Assembly: GCA_028825475.1 (NCBI GenBank)
Contig: JAPKAB010000001.1
Span: 124,001-188,000 of the forward strand
Length of the DNA stretch: 64,000 nt
Direction: 5' to 3'
Origin: Ascidiaceihabitans sp.
Lineage (GTDB): Bacteria; Pseudomonadota; Alphaproteobacteria; Rhodobacterales; Rhodobacteraceae
Within the stretch, counting starts at the first letter, position 1, and each line of letters begins with the position of its first letter. Under the pieces are notes generated by a model. The model saw nothing but the letters and a program-made list of their open reading frames with translations, was not told the origin of the DNA and made no database searches. Shown in pieces: positions 1-9,265 of the stretch. The translations under genes and the position numbers were made by a program.

Positions 1-614
1 GATTCAGAGTGCAAGTAATCAGAACAGCGGAAATAATCTGGACGTTTCGAACAATCAGGCAAACTCCAAGGGAAGCCCATATCCATCATCGCGTTGCTGA
101 GCAGCGGATCAAGATGCGAGGCCCAATCGTTGACCCAGTGCAGTTTATAGTTTTCCGCAGCAGTAGAGGCCTTCATCGAACGTACAACAATTTCAGTCAC
201 AAGACCGTCGTTATCCAAACCGGGATATACGAATGGGGCAAAGTCACTGCCCGTTACAACATTCAAAGTTTGCTCAAGTTTACGACCACTTGGTGCTGCA
301 CGCGGTGCGGGTGCTACCGCAGCTTCAGTTGCAACCACGGCTTGTGCTCCGCCTTCAAGGCCGACAGGGAAACCGTCGATGCAGCTAAGGCGCAATTTCA
401 TGCCAGCACGCAATGCATTCGGATTCTCGCCGATAAGACTGAGGTTTGCTGAATGGATCGCGGTCCACTTACCTACGTCTTTGTATTGACGGTCAGCGAT
501 CAAAGACAGGCTTTCACCACGTTTAACCACATAAGTACCACCGCAAGATTGCGCGAAAGCTGGCATCGCAAACACAGATAATGTCAGCGCTGCCGCTGTT
601 AAGAATCGTTTCAT
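1..614 (-). CDS. LysM domain / periplasmic solute-binding protein (5' part only)
   Basis: Reading from the ATG at 614 toward the window edge gives an open frame of about 204 codons that leaves the window. Residues 1-21 form a Sec signal peptide ending MPAFA. Roughly residues 22-80 look like a LysM peptidoglycan-binding module (TYVVKRGESLSLIADRQY, then a KWTAIHSAN segment). After an Ala/Pro linker, the start of a family-3 type solute-binding fold follows (LNVVTGSDFAPFVY, then GLVTEIVVRSM and a WVNDW segment). The inferred product is a periplasmic binding protein tethered to the cell wall through LysM; the ligand cannot be told from this part. The fold assignment of the second half is by resemblance. 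Confidence 0.75.
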   Translation of the reverse strand, partial: MKRFLTAAALTLSVFAMPAFAQSCGGTYVVKRGESLSLIADRQYKDVGKWTAIHSANLSLIGENPNALRAGMKLRLSCIDGFPVGLEGGAQAVVATEAAVAPAPRAAPSGRKLEQTLNVVTGSDFAPFVYPGLDNDGLVTEIVVRSMKASTAAENYKLHWVNDWASHLDPLLSNAMMDMGFPWSLPDCSKRPDYFRCSDYLHSE

Positions 615-722
615 AGGTCATCCCCCAGATGAATTTAGAAAGATAATCCTAGTTTAGAGCCTTCCCGTCAACGTAGAAGCTACATTTTGTGCCAGTACCT
701 ATAGGTTGCGACGCATATTGCT

Positions 723-1355
723 TCACGGATAGAGTATTCCCCGAAAGACTGGGAAATCTGCGTATCGTTTACGACGTAGAAGCAATGTTTCAACGGCCTT
801 TTCCCCAGAGCGCAGCAACATACCACGCGGGGCGATGTAACTTGAGATCGTGCGTTGCGGTGTTGGACGCCAAACCAAATTAAATGCTGCTAGCTTGGGG
901 AAAAACCACATTTCAGAATATGGAATATGGTCGTGGACCCACCATGCCAAATCCTGCCAATCACGCCCCTGGTCATATTGATCCGCGAACCAGGGCACGA
1001 CGACCGTGGCCCCTGCAACAGCTTGATCACCGGCATTCAAGTCCCAGATGTGGCATTCAGTAGGATTGTCATTGCGCGCGCAGTTTAGATTGTTCTCATT
1101 GCCGTATGCATTCAATTTTGGTGAACGATATCCTGAACGTAGGGCAATTCGTCCAAATGTTTCCTCCAGCGGATCCAAAAGTTGGGTGCAAAATTGCCGG
1201 CCGTTTTCCAAAATAAGGTCGGGCTGCGTCGGCACATTCGGCACACCATGAAAGCCGTTAATCTCTGAATACATAAAGTCGCGCATGTAAAAGTGTTGAG
1301 ACAGTCGTTGCCGACCAAAGGTTTCCAAGCTCCACATACTGCGCGGCTGGCGCAT
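723..1355 (-). CDS. M15-like peptidase-related hypothetical protein
   Basis: This 210-residue protein contains a segment resembling the D-Ala-D-Ala carboxypeptidase (M15) family: SGYRSPKLNAYG followed by a His in CHIWDLN and, near residue 155, an aromatic HDHIPYSEMW stretch that may be the second half of the zinc site. The canonical SxHxxGxAxD signature is not intact, so activity is uncertain. The start at 1355 is chosen because it overlaps the upstream VOC stop as TAATG, which implies translational coupling; an ATG at 1373 would add six residues. It is the last gene of the four-gene overlapping minus-strand chain. No signal peptide is apparent, which is odd for a cell-wall peptidase. Confidence 0.65.
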   Translation of the reverse strand: MRQPRSMWSLETFGRQRLSQHFYMRDFMYSEINGFHGVPNVPTQPDLILENGRQFCTQLLDPLEETFGRIALRSGYRSPKLNAYGNENNLNCARNDNPTECHIWDLNAGDQAVAGATVVVPWFADQYDQGRDWQDLAWWVHDHIPYSEMWFFPKLAAFNLVWRPTPQRTISSYIAPRGMLLRSGEKAVETLLLRRKRYADFPVFRGILYP

Positions 1356-1789
1356 TAGGCGGCACCGTTCCATTGAAATTCACCGTTCGGCCCCAACGGG
1401 CTAAACGGATTATGTGCTATTTCCCAAATATGCCCCTCTGGGTCTGCAATGTATCCATGATGCCCGCCCCAGAAAACGTCCTGCGCTGGCTTAAGGACTG
1501 CACCACCCGCAGCTTCGGCTTTCGTTATAATTGCAGCAACTTCAGCTTTCTCTGCAACATTGTATCCAAGCGTCATACGACCGGTGCCCAATGTCTCAAC
1601 AGGCAGCCCCAAATCTTTGGCCAAAGCATCCAGCGGATACAGCCCCAAGGTTTGCCCAATGAGATCGAATGCAATAACACCGTCAGGGCTATCAACACGT
1701 GCCCATCCCAACGCCTCGTAAAAGGCAGCCGATTGGGCCATGTTTTTTACGCCCAAAGTGATCAAGCTAACGCGTTGTTGCATCATCAT
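1355..1789 (-). CDS. VOC-family (glyoxalase-like) protein
   Basis: The 144-residue protein has the paired beta-alpha-beta-beta-beta layout of the vicinal oxygen chelate superfamily: an N-terminal module VSLITLGVKNMAQSAAFYEALGW and a C-terminal YIADPEGHIWEIAHNPF module whose Glu is typical of the metal site. Family members include glyoxalase I, bleomycin-resistance-type binding proteins and dioxygenases; the substrate here is not identifiable. The ATG at 1789 overlaps the upstream hydrolase stop as ATGA (three ATGs lie in tandem), so it was chosen over 1804. The gene is translationally coupled on both sides, which suggests a shared role with the hydrolases before it. Confidence 0.8.
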   Translation of the reverse strand: MMMQQRVSLITLGVKNMAQSAAFYEALGWARVDSPDGVIAFDLIGQTLGLYPLDALAKDLGLPVETLGTGRMTLGYNVAEKAEVAAIITKAEAAGGAVLKPAQDVFWGGHHGYIADPEGHIWEIAHNPFSPLGPNGEFQWNGAA

Positions 1790-2766
1790 AACTCTCCATA
1801 CCATTCAAGGATCGCCGTAACGCTGCGCGCCGTTTGACCCGGGGAGATTATATCGCCGGCAATAACGTGCTGGGATGGATCGTCCCCTGCACCCAATTCT
1901 GGTCTCACGGTGGTTACGTCGCCACCCCACTGTGCGGAGATCCGTTGTGTTACGTCTGCACGCACAACTTTGTCGCCTTTTGCATAGTGGAACAATGCTG
2001 GGATTTTCACATCGAAATAATCCAATGCAATTGCTGCTTTGACTGACGCAGCCATCGGAAAAACAGCTGTGCTGGGATAGTTTGTGGTCCAGTGAAGCGC
2101 TTGAGCTTCATTGCGCGGCTCAAACGAGCGTGTTTTTCCAACCAGGAAAGGCAACCAATACCGCGCAGCAGGCAGAGTTAGCATTGGAGCGGCGGGATTA
2201 TTAACACCAAAATTGGGCGAAACGAAAACGACGCCCACAACGTCCTTTTACAATTCAGGTTTATGCAATGCCAATGCTGTCAATGTTCCACCTGTTGAGG
2301 TGGATAGGATCAAAACCTTATCCCCAACACGACGCGCGACAGCCAAAGCCTCAACAACGTCGGCCATCCAGCCCTTAACAGTTCCTTCAGCCATCGCGGC
2401 GCTATCGCGCCCGTGACCCTGAAAACGCGTATAAATAAGGTTGGCACCAAGTGACGATGCAACATCGTCGGGCACTGGACGAATTTCTTGGGAGCTGGCC
2501 GAAAAACCGTGTAGATAAACCACTGATAGCGGCGTCTTAGCGTCCTCATCACCAGCCCAAATTACGCGCTTTTCACTATTCTCACGGATATTGAGTATCG
2601 GGATTTCTTGGCTTTTGAAATATGCGCCAACGCCATTGTCCAATAGGCTTTGGTCAAAAGTGGTTTCAAACGATGTATCTTCGTAGGGTCCCAAAAACCA
2701 CATTGTGATCCCCACCACGATCAGGGCAAGCAAGATGCGCCCAATGAACTTGCCAACCGTTCTCAT
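1786..2766 (-). pseudogene. alpha/beta hydrolase interrupted by an in-frame TAA
   Basis: Two ORFs (2766 down to 2248, 172 residues; 2238 down to 1786) lie in the same frame and are separated only by TAA (2248-2250) and three sense codons. Together they give one alpha/beta hydrolase of about 326 residues: an N-terminal membrane anchor (LALIVVGITMWFLG), the oxyanion region VVYLHGFSAS, a nucleophile elbow around STSTGG, an acid region FHYAKGDKVV and a late His (SQHVIAGD). The acid and His lie after the stop, so termination would remove catalytic residues. One substitution (for example TAC or TAT to TAA in ELYKDVVG) would explain it. It overlaps the preceding hydrolase by ATGA. Alternatives are sequencing error, recent pseudogenisation, or restart at the GTG at 2238. 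Confidence 0.75.
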
Positions 2767-3515
2767 TCTGCTTCTCCCATAACTTCAAGCACTGCGCGTT
2801 CAATCACCCCCAAACACGGTCCATCTGAGAACCGGTGATCTGCGTCTTTGATCAACGTCAGGCGCATGTCTTGGCTGGTGGCGTGTTCTTGCAACTTCAC
2901 CGCACAATCCGTGCTGACGGCGGTATCGGCGGTGCCCTGAAGCATACGCACCGGAAACGGCAGATCCAATGGACTGCGCATCACCAACTGGTTACGCCCA
3001 TCCTCGATCAATCTTTTGGTAATAATGTAAGGTTCCATATAGTCAGAGGGTAACTCGATCTGCCCATCTGCCTCGAGTGCAGCCTTCTGTGAATCGCCAA
3101 ACGATGCCCAATACCCGTCTTCTGTAAAATCTGGCGCCGCTGCAATCGTCACCAACCCGGCCATGCGGTCAGTGTGGTCACGCGCAAACAACAGTGATTG
3201 CCAGCCCCCCATACTGGAGCCCACCAAAACCACCTTGCCCTCTGTCAAAGCATCGATCGCAGCAAAGGTATCCTCAGCCCAATCACCTATGCATCCCGTT
3301 TCAAAGGTGCCAGAACTGATGCCATGGCCAGAATAATCGAACCGCAAGAACGCTTGTCCTCGCGCACGAGCCCACGCCTCGAGATGGATCGCTTTCGTGC
3401 CTTCCATGTCAGACTTCAAACCACCCAAGAAGACAAGCCACGGGCCAGCCCCTTCTGACCGGTGATATCCGATGCGGCGGCCTTGCGGCGTGTTTAAGTA
3501 CTGTGGTTCTGACAT
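2763..3515 (-). CDS. alpha/beta hydrolase
   Basis: This 250-residue hydrolase has the full alpha/beta-hydrolase catalytic set: an oxyanion stretch LVFLGGLKSD near residue 30, FDYSGHGISSG, the nucleophile elbow GSSMGG near residue 100, an acid in LQGTADTAVS and the catalytic His in IKDADHRFSDG. The pattern matches cytosolic serine hydrolases and thioesterases related to the human ABHD10 type; the exact substrate is unknown. The open frame extends upstream to 4019 only by reading antisense through the start of thrS, so the ATG at 3515 is chosen. It starts the minus-strand overlapping chain; its stop overlaps the next start as ATGA. Confidence 0.85.
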   Translation of the reverse strand: MSEPQYLNTPQGRRIGYHRSEGAGPWLVFLGGLKSDMEGTKAIHLEAWARARGQAFLRFDYSGHGISSGTFETGCIGDWAEDTFAAIDALTEGKVVLVGSSMGGWQSLLFARDHTDRMAGLVTIAAAPDFTEDGYWASFGDSQKAALEADGQIELPSDYMEPYIITKRLIEDGRNQLVMRSPLDLPFPVRMLQGTADTAVSTDCAVKLQEHATSQDMRLTLIKDADHRFSDGPCLGVIERAVLEVMGEAE

Positions 3516-3714
3516 GACGGGCCCCCTGAATTCCGGTGGATAATGCGACACGCAGACGGCCTGACGCAATCCGAAATGTGTCCCGTAAACACGAAGTCCG
3601 ATTTGATCATCCCCTCGGCCTTGACCCCTCCCGACGCTTTGGGCAAAAGAGCGGGGAACCATATAACCCGCAACCGGGCGTTTCGTAGGCGCCAAACTGA
3701 CGAGGAGTGCCCAA

Positions 3715-5661
3715 ATGGCATCAGTCTCCCTTACCTTTCCCGACGGCAATGCACGCGAATATGAAGCTGGCATCACAGCAGCAGCAGTTGCCGAAAGCAT
3801 TTCAAAATCCCTCGCTAAAAAAGCCATCAGCGCTACAGTGAACGGCGAACATTGGGACCTGCAATGGCCAATCAATGAGAACGCCACCATCGCTCTGCAC
3901 ACCATGCAAGACGATGAGCAAGCCAATGAACTTGTGCGCCACGATCTGGCCCACATTATGGCCCGCGCGGTGCAAGAGATTTGGCCCGATACCAAAGTGA
4001 CCATCGGTCCTGTGATCAAAAACGGTTGGTACTATGACTTTGACCGCAAAGAGTCATTTACGCCTGAAGACCTGATCACGATCGAAAAGAAGATGAAGGA
4101 AATCATCAACAAACGCGACGCCGTGCGCACCGAAGTATGGGAGCGCGATGTTGCGATCAAATACTACGAGGATCGCGGTGAGCCATATAAGGTCGAGCTG
4201 ATTGAGGGCATCCCAGGGGATGAACCGCTGCGCATGTATTGGCACGGCGAATGGCAGGACCTATGCCGTGGCCCACACTTGCAACACACCGGCCAAGTGC
4301 CCGGTGACGGCTTCAAACTGATGTCCATCGCGGGTGCCTACTGGCGCGGCGATAGCGACCGCGAGATGCTGCAACGCATCTACGGCGTGGCCTTCACTGG
4401 TAAGGAAAAGCTGAAGGCCCACCTGAACATGTTGGAAGAAGCGGCCAAACGTGACCACCGCAAGCTGGGCCGCGAGATGGATCTGTTCCACATGCAAGAA
4501 GAAGCCCCGGGCCAAGTGTTCTGGCACCCGAACGGCTGGCGCATCTATACAGAGTTACAAGACTATATGCGCCGCCGTCAGCGCGCAGGCGGCTATGTTG
4601 AGGTGAACACACCACAAGTAGTGAATCGTCAGCTGTGGGAAAAATCCGGTCACTGGGAAAGCTACCAAGAGAACATGTTCATCGTTGAAGTGGACGAAGA
4701 TCATGCGCGTGAAAAAACAGTCAACGCGCTGAAACCTATGAACTGCCCATGCCACGTTCAGGTCTTCAACCAAGGTATGAAATCCTACCGCGATTTACCT
4801 CTCCGCATGGCTGAATTTGGATCATGCAACCGTTATGAGCCATCAGGTGCGTTGCATGGTATCATGCGGGTACGTGGGTTCACCCAAGATGACGGGCATA
4901 TTTTCTGTACTGAAGAGCAAATCGAAACAGAGACTAAGATCTTTATTGAGTTCTTGTCTGAAATCTATGCCGAATTGGGCTTCACCAACTGGGCCATCAA
5001 ATTGTCCACCCGCCCTGAAAAGCGGATTGGTTCTGATGCAATCTGGGACCAGTTGGAGACAGCACTGGGTAACGCGTGTAAGGCGGCAGGATACGAATAC
5101 GATATCCAAGAAGGCGAAGGCGCGTTTTACGGCCCTAAGCTTGAGTTCGTGTTGACCGATGCGATCGGGCGTGACTGGCAGTGCGGTACATTGCAGGTCG
5201 ACAGCAACATGCCAGAACGCCTTGATGCGTCATACGTTGGCCAAGATGGTAACAAGCACCAGCCATTCATGTTGCACCGCGCAACACTGGGATCGTTCGA
5301 ACGCTTCATTGGTATTTTGATCGAAGAACACGCTGGTAAGTTACCGTTCTGGTTGGCCCCACGTCAGGTTGTTGTGGCATCCATCATCTCGGATGCGGAC
5401 GATTATGTGCACGAAGTTGTGGCTGCCCTAAATGCTTCGGGTGTGCGTGCAGAAGCCGACGTTCGCAATGAAAAGATCAACTATAAGGTCCGTGAACACT
5501 CGGTTGGAAAAGTGCCTGTGATCTTAGCAGTTGGCGCACGTGAAGTCGAAGAACGTACGGTAACGGTACGTCGACTGGGTGAGAAACAGACATCGGTTCA
5601 GACATTTGATGATGTCAAAGCTGCATTGGCTGTTGAATCAACACCGCCAGATTTGCGCTAA
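3715..5661 (+). CDS. thrS: threonine--tRNA ligase
   Basis: Threonyl-tRNA synthetase charges tRNA-Thr with threonine. The 648-residue length is normal for a bacterial ThrRS. Domains in order: TGS (about 1-60), the editing domain beginning [15 protein letters not shown] with its CRGPHL motif, the class II catalytic core with motif 2 ([15 protein letters not shown], then RVRGFTQDD) and zinc-binding Cys344 in MNCPCHV, and a C-terminal anticodon-binding domain (about 545-640). The start is supported by GAGGAG seven bases upstream of the ATG. It is divergent from the hydrolase chain and is followed by a strong terminator, so it is probably monocistronic. Confidence 0.98.
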   Translation: MASVSLTFPDGNAREYEAGITAAAVAESISKSLAKKAISATVNGEHWDLQWPINENATIALHTMQDDEQANELVRHDLAHIMARAVQEIWPDTKVTIGPVIKNGWYYDFDRKESFTPEDLITIEKKMKEIINKRDAVRTEVWERDVAIKYYEDRGEPYKVELIEGIPGDEPLRMYWHGEWQDLCRGPHLQHTGQVPGDGFKLMSIAGAYWRGDSDREMLQRIYGVAFTGKEKLKAHLNMLEEAAKRDHRKLGREMDLFHMQEEAPGQVFWHPNGWRIYTELQDYMRRRQRAGGYVEVNTPQVVNRQLWEKSGHWESYQENMFIVEVDEDHAREKTVNALKPMNCPCHVQVFNQGMKSYRDLPLRMAEFGSCNRYEPSGALHGIMRVRGFTQDDGHIFCTEEQIETETKIFIEFLSEIYAELGFTNWAIKLSTRPEKRIGSDAIWDQLETALGNACKAAGYEYDIQEGEGAFYGPKLEFVLTDAIGRDWQCGTLQVDSNMPERLDASYVGQDGNKHQPFMLHRATLGSFERFIGILIEEHAGKLPFWLAPRQVVVASIISDADDYVHEVVAALNASGVRAEADVRNEKINYKVREHSVGKVPVILAVGAREVEERTVTVRRLGEKQTSVQTFDDVKAALAVESTPPDLR

Positions 5662-5682
5662 TCCCTACCCAAAAACCCAAAG

Positions 5683-5711
5683 CGCCCCGCTGATTTTCTA
5701 GCGGGGCGTTT
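5683..5711 (+). terminator. rho-independent terminator of thrS
   Basis: A perfect 9-bp stem CGCCCCGCT / AGCGGGGCG (5683-5691 and 5700-5708) with an 8-base loop is followed by TTT, 21 bases after the thrS stop. Confidence 0.9.
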
Positions 5712-5793
5712 CAATTGCCTCGTACCCTTAGCTATAAATGATGGCTTAAGCGAAAGTCGGCAACGAGCCCTAGAATAACTTTCGATGGATCAA

Positions 5794-6312
5794 TTATTCG
5801 GCTACGAAACGCACATCGGCTTTGCTGGCATCAAAGATAAACCAGACGGAGGTTGGACAATTTTCGTCAGTCAATATAACGTCTCTGCCTAAGGCGCATC
5901 CGATTATGGTAAGAACATCGACAACGGCATTGAGTTCTGCTTGAGACGTTACCTCCGATGGGTCGATACTCAGCTCAATTTCTTGCTCTGTGAAAAAATG
6001 GCATTTTATCTTTACTTGGCCTAAAAGTATCTCAAGCAAGAAGGATTTCTTATTTTCTATTTCAAATATTTCTGATGCTTGTGTAGGTAGAGGATGCGGC
6101 TCTCCATCTACAAACGTAGCGGTTATCTTGGAAGAAACCGCGTCTAAAAATACATCCCAATCAGCGGCCGTCGTGTTTCGGACGTAAATGTCTCTCAGAC
6201 TACCATCCAAATAGAATGCCTTCCTGCAATCTTGCCAGTCCATTCGTTGCATTCTTAATCCTTGGATTATTCTCGACCCGAAAGATCTCAGTCTATCTAG
6301 TGAAAACGACAC
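5794..6312 (-). CDS. hypothetical protein, 172 residues
   Basis: I do not recognise the family. The protein is soluble and acidic with no signal peptide or membrane segment. The N-terminal part is dominated by WQDCRKAFYLDGSLRDIYV and ADWDVFLDAV, the C-terminal part by a hydrophobic VVDVLTIIGCALGRDVILT segment. The alternation of short strands and helices fits a small alpha/beta fold, perhaps an immunity-like or SMI1/KNR4-sized protein, but no signature supports that. It stands alone between the thrS terminator and an ArsC-like gene, and its region is richer in A+T than its neighbours, a weak sign of transfer. Confidence 0.65.
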   Translation of the reverse strand: MSFSLDRLRSFGSRIIQGLRMQRMDWQDCRKAFYLDGSLRDIYVRNTTAADWDVFLDAVSSKITATFVDGEPHPLPTQASEIFEIENKKSFLLEILLGQVKIKCHFFTEQEIELSIDPSEVTSQAELNAVVDVLTIIGCALGRDVILTDENCPTSVWFIFDASKADVRFVAE

Positions 6313-6398
6313 GTCAACAAATTCTCAATATCAGGCTGAGATTGATCCAACTTTAAATGTCGCTTTGTCCGCAAAGCAGCCCACAACCAAAAAACGTT

Positions 6399-6713
6399 TC
6401 ATTCCAACAAAACCGCCTGTACATCCTTCGTCCAACCCAAATACATCTTATCGCCATCCACAATCAGCGGACGCTTCATTAACGCCGGATGCTGTGCGAT
6501 CAAATCCAAGGGCGCACCTAAGCGCTCGTCTTCAGACAATCCACGCCAAGTGGTTGAGCGCGTGTTCAACAATGCGTCGCCAAATTGGGCGAACGCCAAT
6601 TTCATAACTTCGGCAGGCACACCATCAGCGCGAACATCAACAAGTTCAGATTGCTCCAACGCTTTCAGTGCTTTACGGCAGGTATCGCAGTTCTTTAGGC
6701 CAAAAATTTTCAT
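6399..6713 (-). CDS. ArsC/Spx-family glutaredoxin-fold protein
   Basis: The 104-residue protein begins MKIFGLKNCDTCRKALKAL, the ArsC/Spx/YffB signature with a CxxC redox pair near residues 9-12, and continues with SELVDVRADGVP and a late KRPLIVDGDKMYLGW loop in which the RP cis-proline is conserved. These proteins are glutathione- or thioredoxin-dependent reductases or Spx-like regulators; arsenate reduction cannot be claimed because the arsenate-binding Arg set is not clear. The ATG at 6713 gives the canonical N terminus; the ATG at 6725 adds four residues. There is no ars operon around it. Confidence 0.85.
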   Translation of the reverse strand: MKIFGLKNCDTCRKALKALEQSELVDVRADGVPAEVMKLAFAQFGDALLNTRSTTWRGLSEDERLGAPLDLIAQHPALMKRPLIVDGDKMYLGWTKDVQAVLLE

Positions 6714-6894
6714 GAAATTCCCCAATCATTCCCTTCACTTAGATTGATCTCACCCAAATATCACGCAGTTTTTCTTGATTTAACATCCATTCGGACAAAA
6801 TATACAACCAGGGAGTGGGTGGGTTTTATCGCCCAGATTACCTAACCAAGAGAAAAGCACTTGGGTAACTATTGAACACAAGGAGGCGTTAGAT

Positions 6895-7101
6895 ATGCCA
6901 AATGGTACCGTAAAATGGTTCAACACCACCAAAGGATTTGGATTTATTGCACCTGATGATGGAGGAAGCGATGTATTTGTCCACAGCTCAGCTATTGAAC
7001 AATCAGGGCTGACAGGCCTAAGCGACAATCAGAAAGTCAGCTTTGGCCTCGTCGACGGTCGTGATGGCCGCCAAATGGCAAGTGACATCACACCTCTTTA
7101 A
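6895..7101 (+). CDS. CspA-family cold-shock protein
   Basis: The 68-residue OB-fold protein begins [18 protein letters not shown] and contains DVFVHSSAI, which are the RNP1 and RNP2 nucleic-acid-binding motifs of cold-shock proteins. It is expected to bind single-stranded RNA or DNA in the cytoplasm and act as an RNA chaperone. An exceptionally good Shine-Dalgarno (AAGGAGG) lies nine bases upstream of the ATG. About 170 bases of non-coding DNA precede it, enough for a structured leader as in other csp genes, and a terminator follows at once, so it is a single-gene unit. Confidence 0.97.
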   Translation: MPNGTVKWFNTTKGFGFIAPDDGGSDVFVHSSAIEQSGLTGLSDNQKVSFGLVDGRDGRQMASDITPL

Positions 7102-7105
7102 AGAA

Positions 7106-7140
7106 AAAACCGGCGCTTAAGTTTCCAAAGCTCCGGTTTT
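7106..7140 (+). terminator. terminator after the cold-shock gene
   Basis: An inverted repeat AAAACCGG-c-GCTT / AAGC-t-CCGGTTTT (7106-7118 and 7128-7140, one mismatch) begins four bases after the csp stop. It has A-runs on one side and T-runs on the other, so it may act in both directions. Confidence 0.85.
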
Positions 7141-7166
7141 CAAAATTCGGTTGGATGATCCTTAGA

Positions 7167-7541
7167 TCAATCGTAAGTGCAGCCTTTTGTACCAACTTTG
7201 CAAGCAGCTTGGCGTCTAATAACACGCTGCTGCACTACTTTGCGCGGTGCAGGTGTCATCATCGCCTGCTGATAAGACATATTTTGGTTTGGCACTCCGC
7301 AACATACAACACCAGAAATTGTCACTGGCTGAAGACCTGCAGGGCAAAAATTCTCACCGTGGTGGGGATAAATTTTAGCCCCTTGGGAAGACGCTTGTGC
7401 AGCGTAACTGCCGCTTGTTACCGTCACGTTTGTCACGACAATTTGTGTGACTGAAACGGATGTATAGTCCTGTGCGAATGTAGGCGCTGTGCCCGACATC
7501 AAAAGGCCACAACCCGCCGCCAAAATCATTTTAAAACGCAT
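7167..7541 (-). CDS. secreted hypothetical protein
   Basis: The 124-residue product starts with a typical signal peptide (MRFKMILAAGCGLLMSG then APTFA). The mature part is rich in Val, Thr and Ser (YTSVSVTQIVVTNVTVTSG) and has five Cys, including a CC pair in GVVCCGVP and CKVGTKGC at the end, which suggests disulfide bonds in the periplasm. A basic stretch APRKVVQQRVIRRQ precedes the last Cys pair. The start at 7541 puts the signal peptide at the N terminus; an upstream ATG at 7553 is possible. I do not recognise the family. Confidence 0.7.
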   Translation of the reverse strand: MRFKMILAAGCGLLMSGTAPTFAQDYTSVSVTQIVVTNVTVTSGSYAAQASSQGAKIYPHHGENFCPAGLQPVTISGVVCCGVPNQNMSYQQAMMTPAPRKVVQQRVIRRQAACKVGTKGCTYD

Positions 7542-7762
7542 ATCTTCCCTCATTTTCGGACAAATGCCACTAAATATGTGTCGAGTATTGCCTGATGAAT
7601 ACAACCCAAGTCTAGCGTTTTCTCGTATTTAGCGACTGCTGTTACGTATATGAATCAGGTGGTTGGTAAGAGGTTTTGGACTTTCAGTACAAATCATCGC
7701 GGAGATATCCGGTTAAGCACCGCGATTACCGGCATGCTTAATTTCGCAAAAGCATCGGGAAC

Positions 7763-8239
7763 TCAGGCACGGACCCATTCCCCTGCAATACACCGCGGCT
7801 CATCCGTTCTGATCTCAGTCTGCGTGTTAAGTCTCCATTCGGCCCCATCAAAGGATGGAAAGAACGTATCGGCGTCATCCACCACTAAGTTAACTTCAGT
7901 CAGGCACAGCCGATCTGCCAATGGTAACATCGCAGTATATATCCCTGCCCCGCCTACGCCATAGATCCGGTGATAGCCAAGCGTGGTCGCAAGCGCGAGC
8001 GCTTCGTCCACAGACGCTACGCAATGCTCTGCTGCGCATCCCTTGGACGTCACCACGATGTTCAACCGATTTTTCAGTGGCGCATTTGGAAGGCTGTTCC
8101 ACGTGTTGCGTCCCATGATCATCGCACCGCCCATAGTTTCGCGCATGAAATATTTCAAATCTTCAGGCAGATGCCATGGCATATCACCATCTTTGCCAAT
8201 CACGTTTCCACGGGCGCGTGCTGCAATCAAGGTGATCAT
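7763..8239 (-). CDS. folA: dihydrofolate reductase
   Basis: DHFR reduces dihydrofolate to tetrahydrofolate with NADPH. The 158 residues match the chromosomal FolA length. Visible marks are the N-terminal [15 protein letters not shown], the Met20-loop region [12 protein letters not shown] with Trp22 and the substrate-binding acid Asp27, [10 protein letters not shown] for cofactor binding, and YGVGGAGIY for the second NADPH contact. Its ATG overlaps the thyA stop (ATGA), so the two are one translationally coupled unit: ThyA produces dihydrofolate and FolA recycles it. Confidence 0.97.
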   Translation of the reverse strand: MITLIAARARGNVIGKDGDMPWHLPEDLKYFMRETMGGAMIMGRNTWNSLPNAPLKNRLNIVVTSKGCAAEHCVASVDEALALATTLGYHRIYGVGGAGIYTAMLPLADRLCLTEVNLVVDDADTFFPSFDGAEWRLNTQTEIRTDEPRCIAGEWVRA

Positions 8240-9033
8240 ACTGCCACCTCACCCTTGATCAAAGGATCCGGGTCATATCCATTGAGCTCGAAGTCCTCAA
8301 ACTTGAAGTCAAAGATAGATTGTACTTCCCGCTTGATATGCATCTTGGGTAGAGCTTTCGGAGTACGCGACAATTGCAATTCGACCTGATCCATATGGTT
8401 TGAGTAGACATGAGCGTCGCCCAGGGTATGGATGAAATCGCCGGCCTCATAGCCTGTCACATGGGCCAACATTTGCAGAAGCAACGCATACGACGCGATG
8501 TTAAACGGAACACCAAGAAACATGTCGGCCGAACGCTGATACAGCTGTAGGTGCATCTTTCGGCCAATAATTTTGACTTGCCACATTGTGTGACACGGAG
8601 GTAGCGCCATCTCGCCAATCTCGCCAGGATTCCACGCGGACACGATCAGACGGCGGCTGTCAGGAGTCGCTTTGATGTTGGCAATCAGCTCTTCAATTTG
8701 GTCAACGGAACCACGTTCACTGAATGCAGGGAATGCACGCCATTGTTTGCCATAAACCGGACCAAGGTCACCATTTTCATCAGCCCACTCATCCCAAATA
8801 CGCACACCATTTTCCTTGAGATATCTGATGTTTGTATCGCCTGACAGGAACCACAAGAGTTCATGAATGATCGACTTAAGGTGCACTTTTTTCGTTGTGA
8901 CCAAAGGGAAGCCATCGGCCAGTGGATAGCGCATCTGCATCCCGAAATGCGACGTTGTCCCTGTGCCGGTGCGGTCAGTTGTGACCTCACCAAGTTCCAA
9001 AATCTCGCGCAATGCGGCGTGGTATTGTTTCAT
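8236..9033 (-). CDS. thyA: thymidylate synthase
   Basis: ThyA converts dUMP to dTMP using methylene-tetrahydrofolate. The 265 residues are close to E. coli ThyA (264). The N-terminal [11 protein letters not shown] phosphate-binding loop, the active-site Cys147 in [11 protein letters not shown], the [19 protein letters not shown] block and the [14 protein letters not shown] terminus are all present. It is the first gene of the thyA-folA pair; the upstream 230 bases divide it from a divergent lipoprotein gene and should contain both promoters. Confidence 0.98.
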   Translation of the reverse strand: MKQYHAALREILELGEVTTDRTGTGTTSHFGMQMRYPLADGFPLVTTKKVHLKSIIHELLWFLSGDTNIRYLKENGVRIWDEWADENGDLGPVYGKQWRAFPAFSERGSVDQIEELIANIKATPDSRRLIVSAWNPGEIGEMALPPCHTMWQVKIIGRKMHLQLYQRSADMFLGVPFNIASYALLLQMLAHVTGYEAGDFIHTLGDAHVYSNHMDQVELQLSRTPKALPKMHIKREVQSIFDFKFEDFELNGYDPDPLIKGEVAV

Positions 9034-9265
9034 GCGGGTCTCCGGCGCTTTGACTTTGCGATTTAGGCAAAGATACAGAATCTAACAGCGACCACCTTAT
9101 CTAGCGCCACAGGATTTTTGAACCGCTATATCATGGTCGTTATTTAGTCACGGTTGGGCGTTAGAAATACCCCAGAATGCTACGTGAACGTTGACTTTCC
9201 ACTCGCACAAGTCGATCTAAAGATTAATAGGCAGTTATTTCGAGACCCAGAAGAGGTTCGGCAGT

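Noticed and set aside
3516-4019. N-terminal extension of the 2763-3515 hydrolase reading through the start of thrS.
   Set aside because: The extension is antisense to thrS and the divergent promoter region; the canonical hydrolase start is at 3515.
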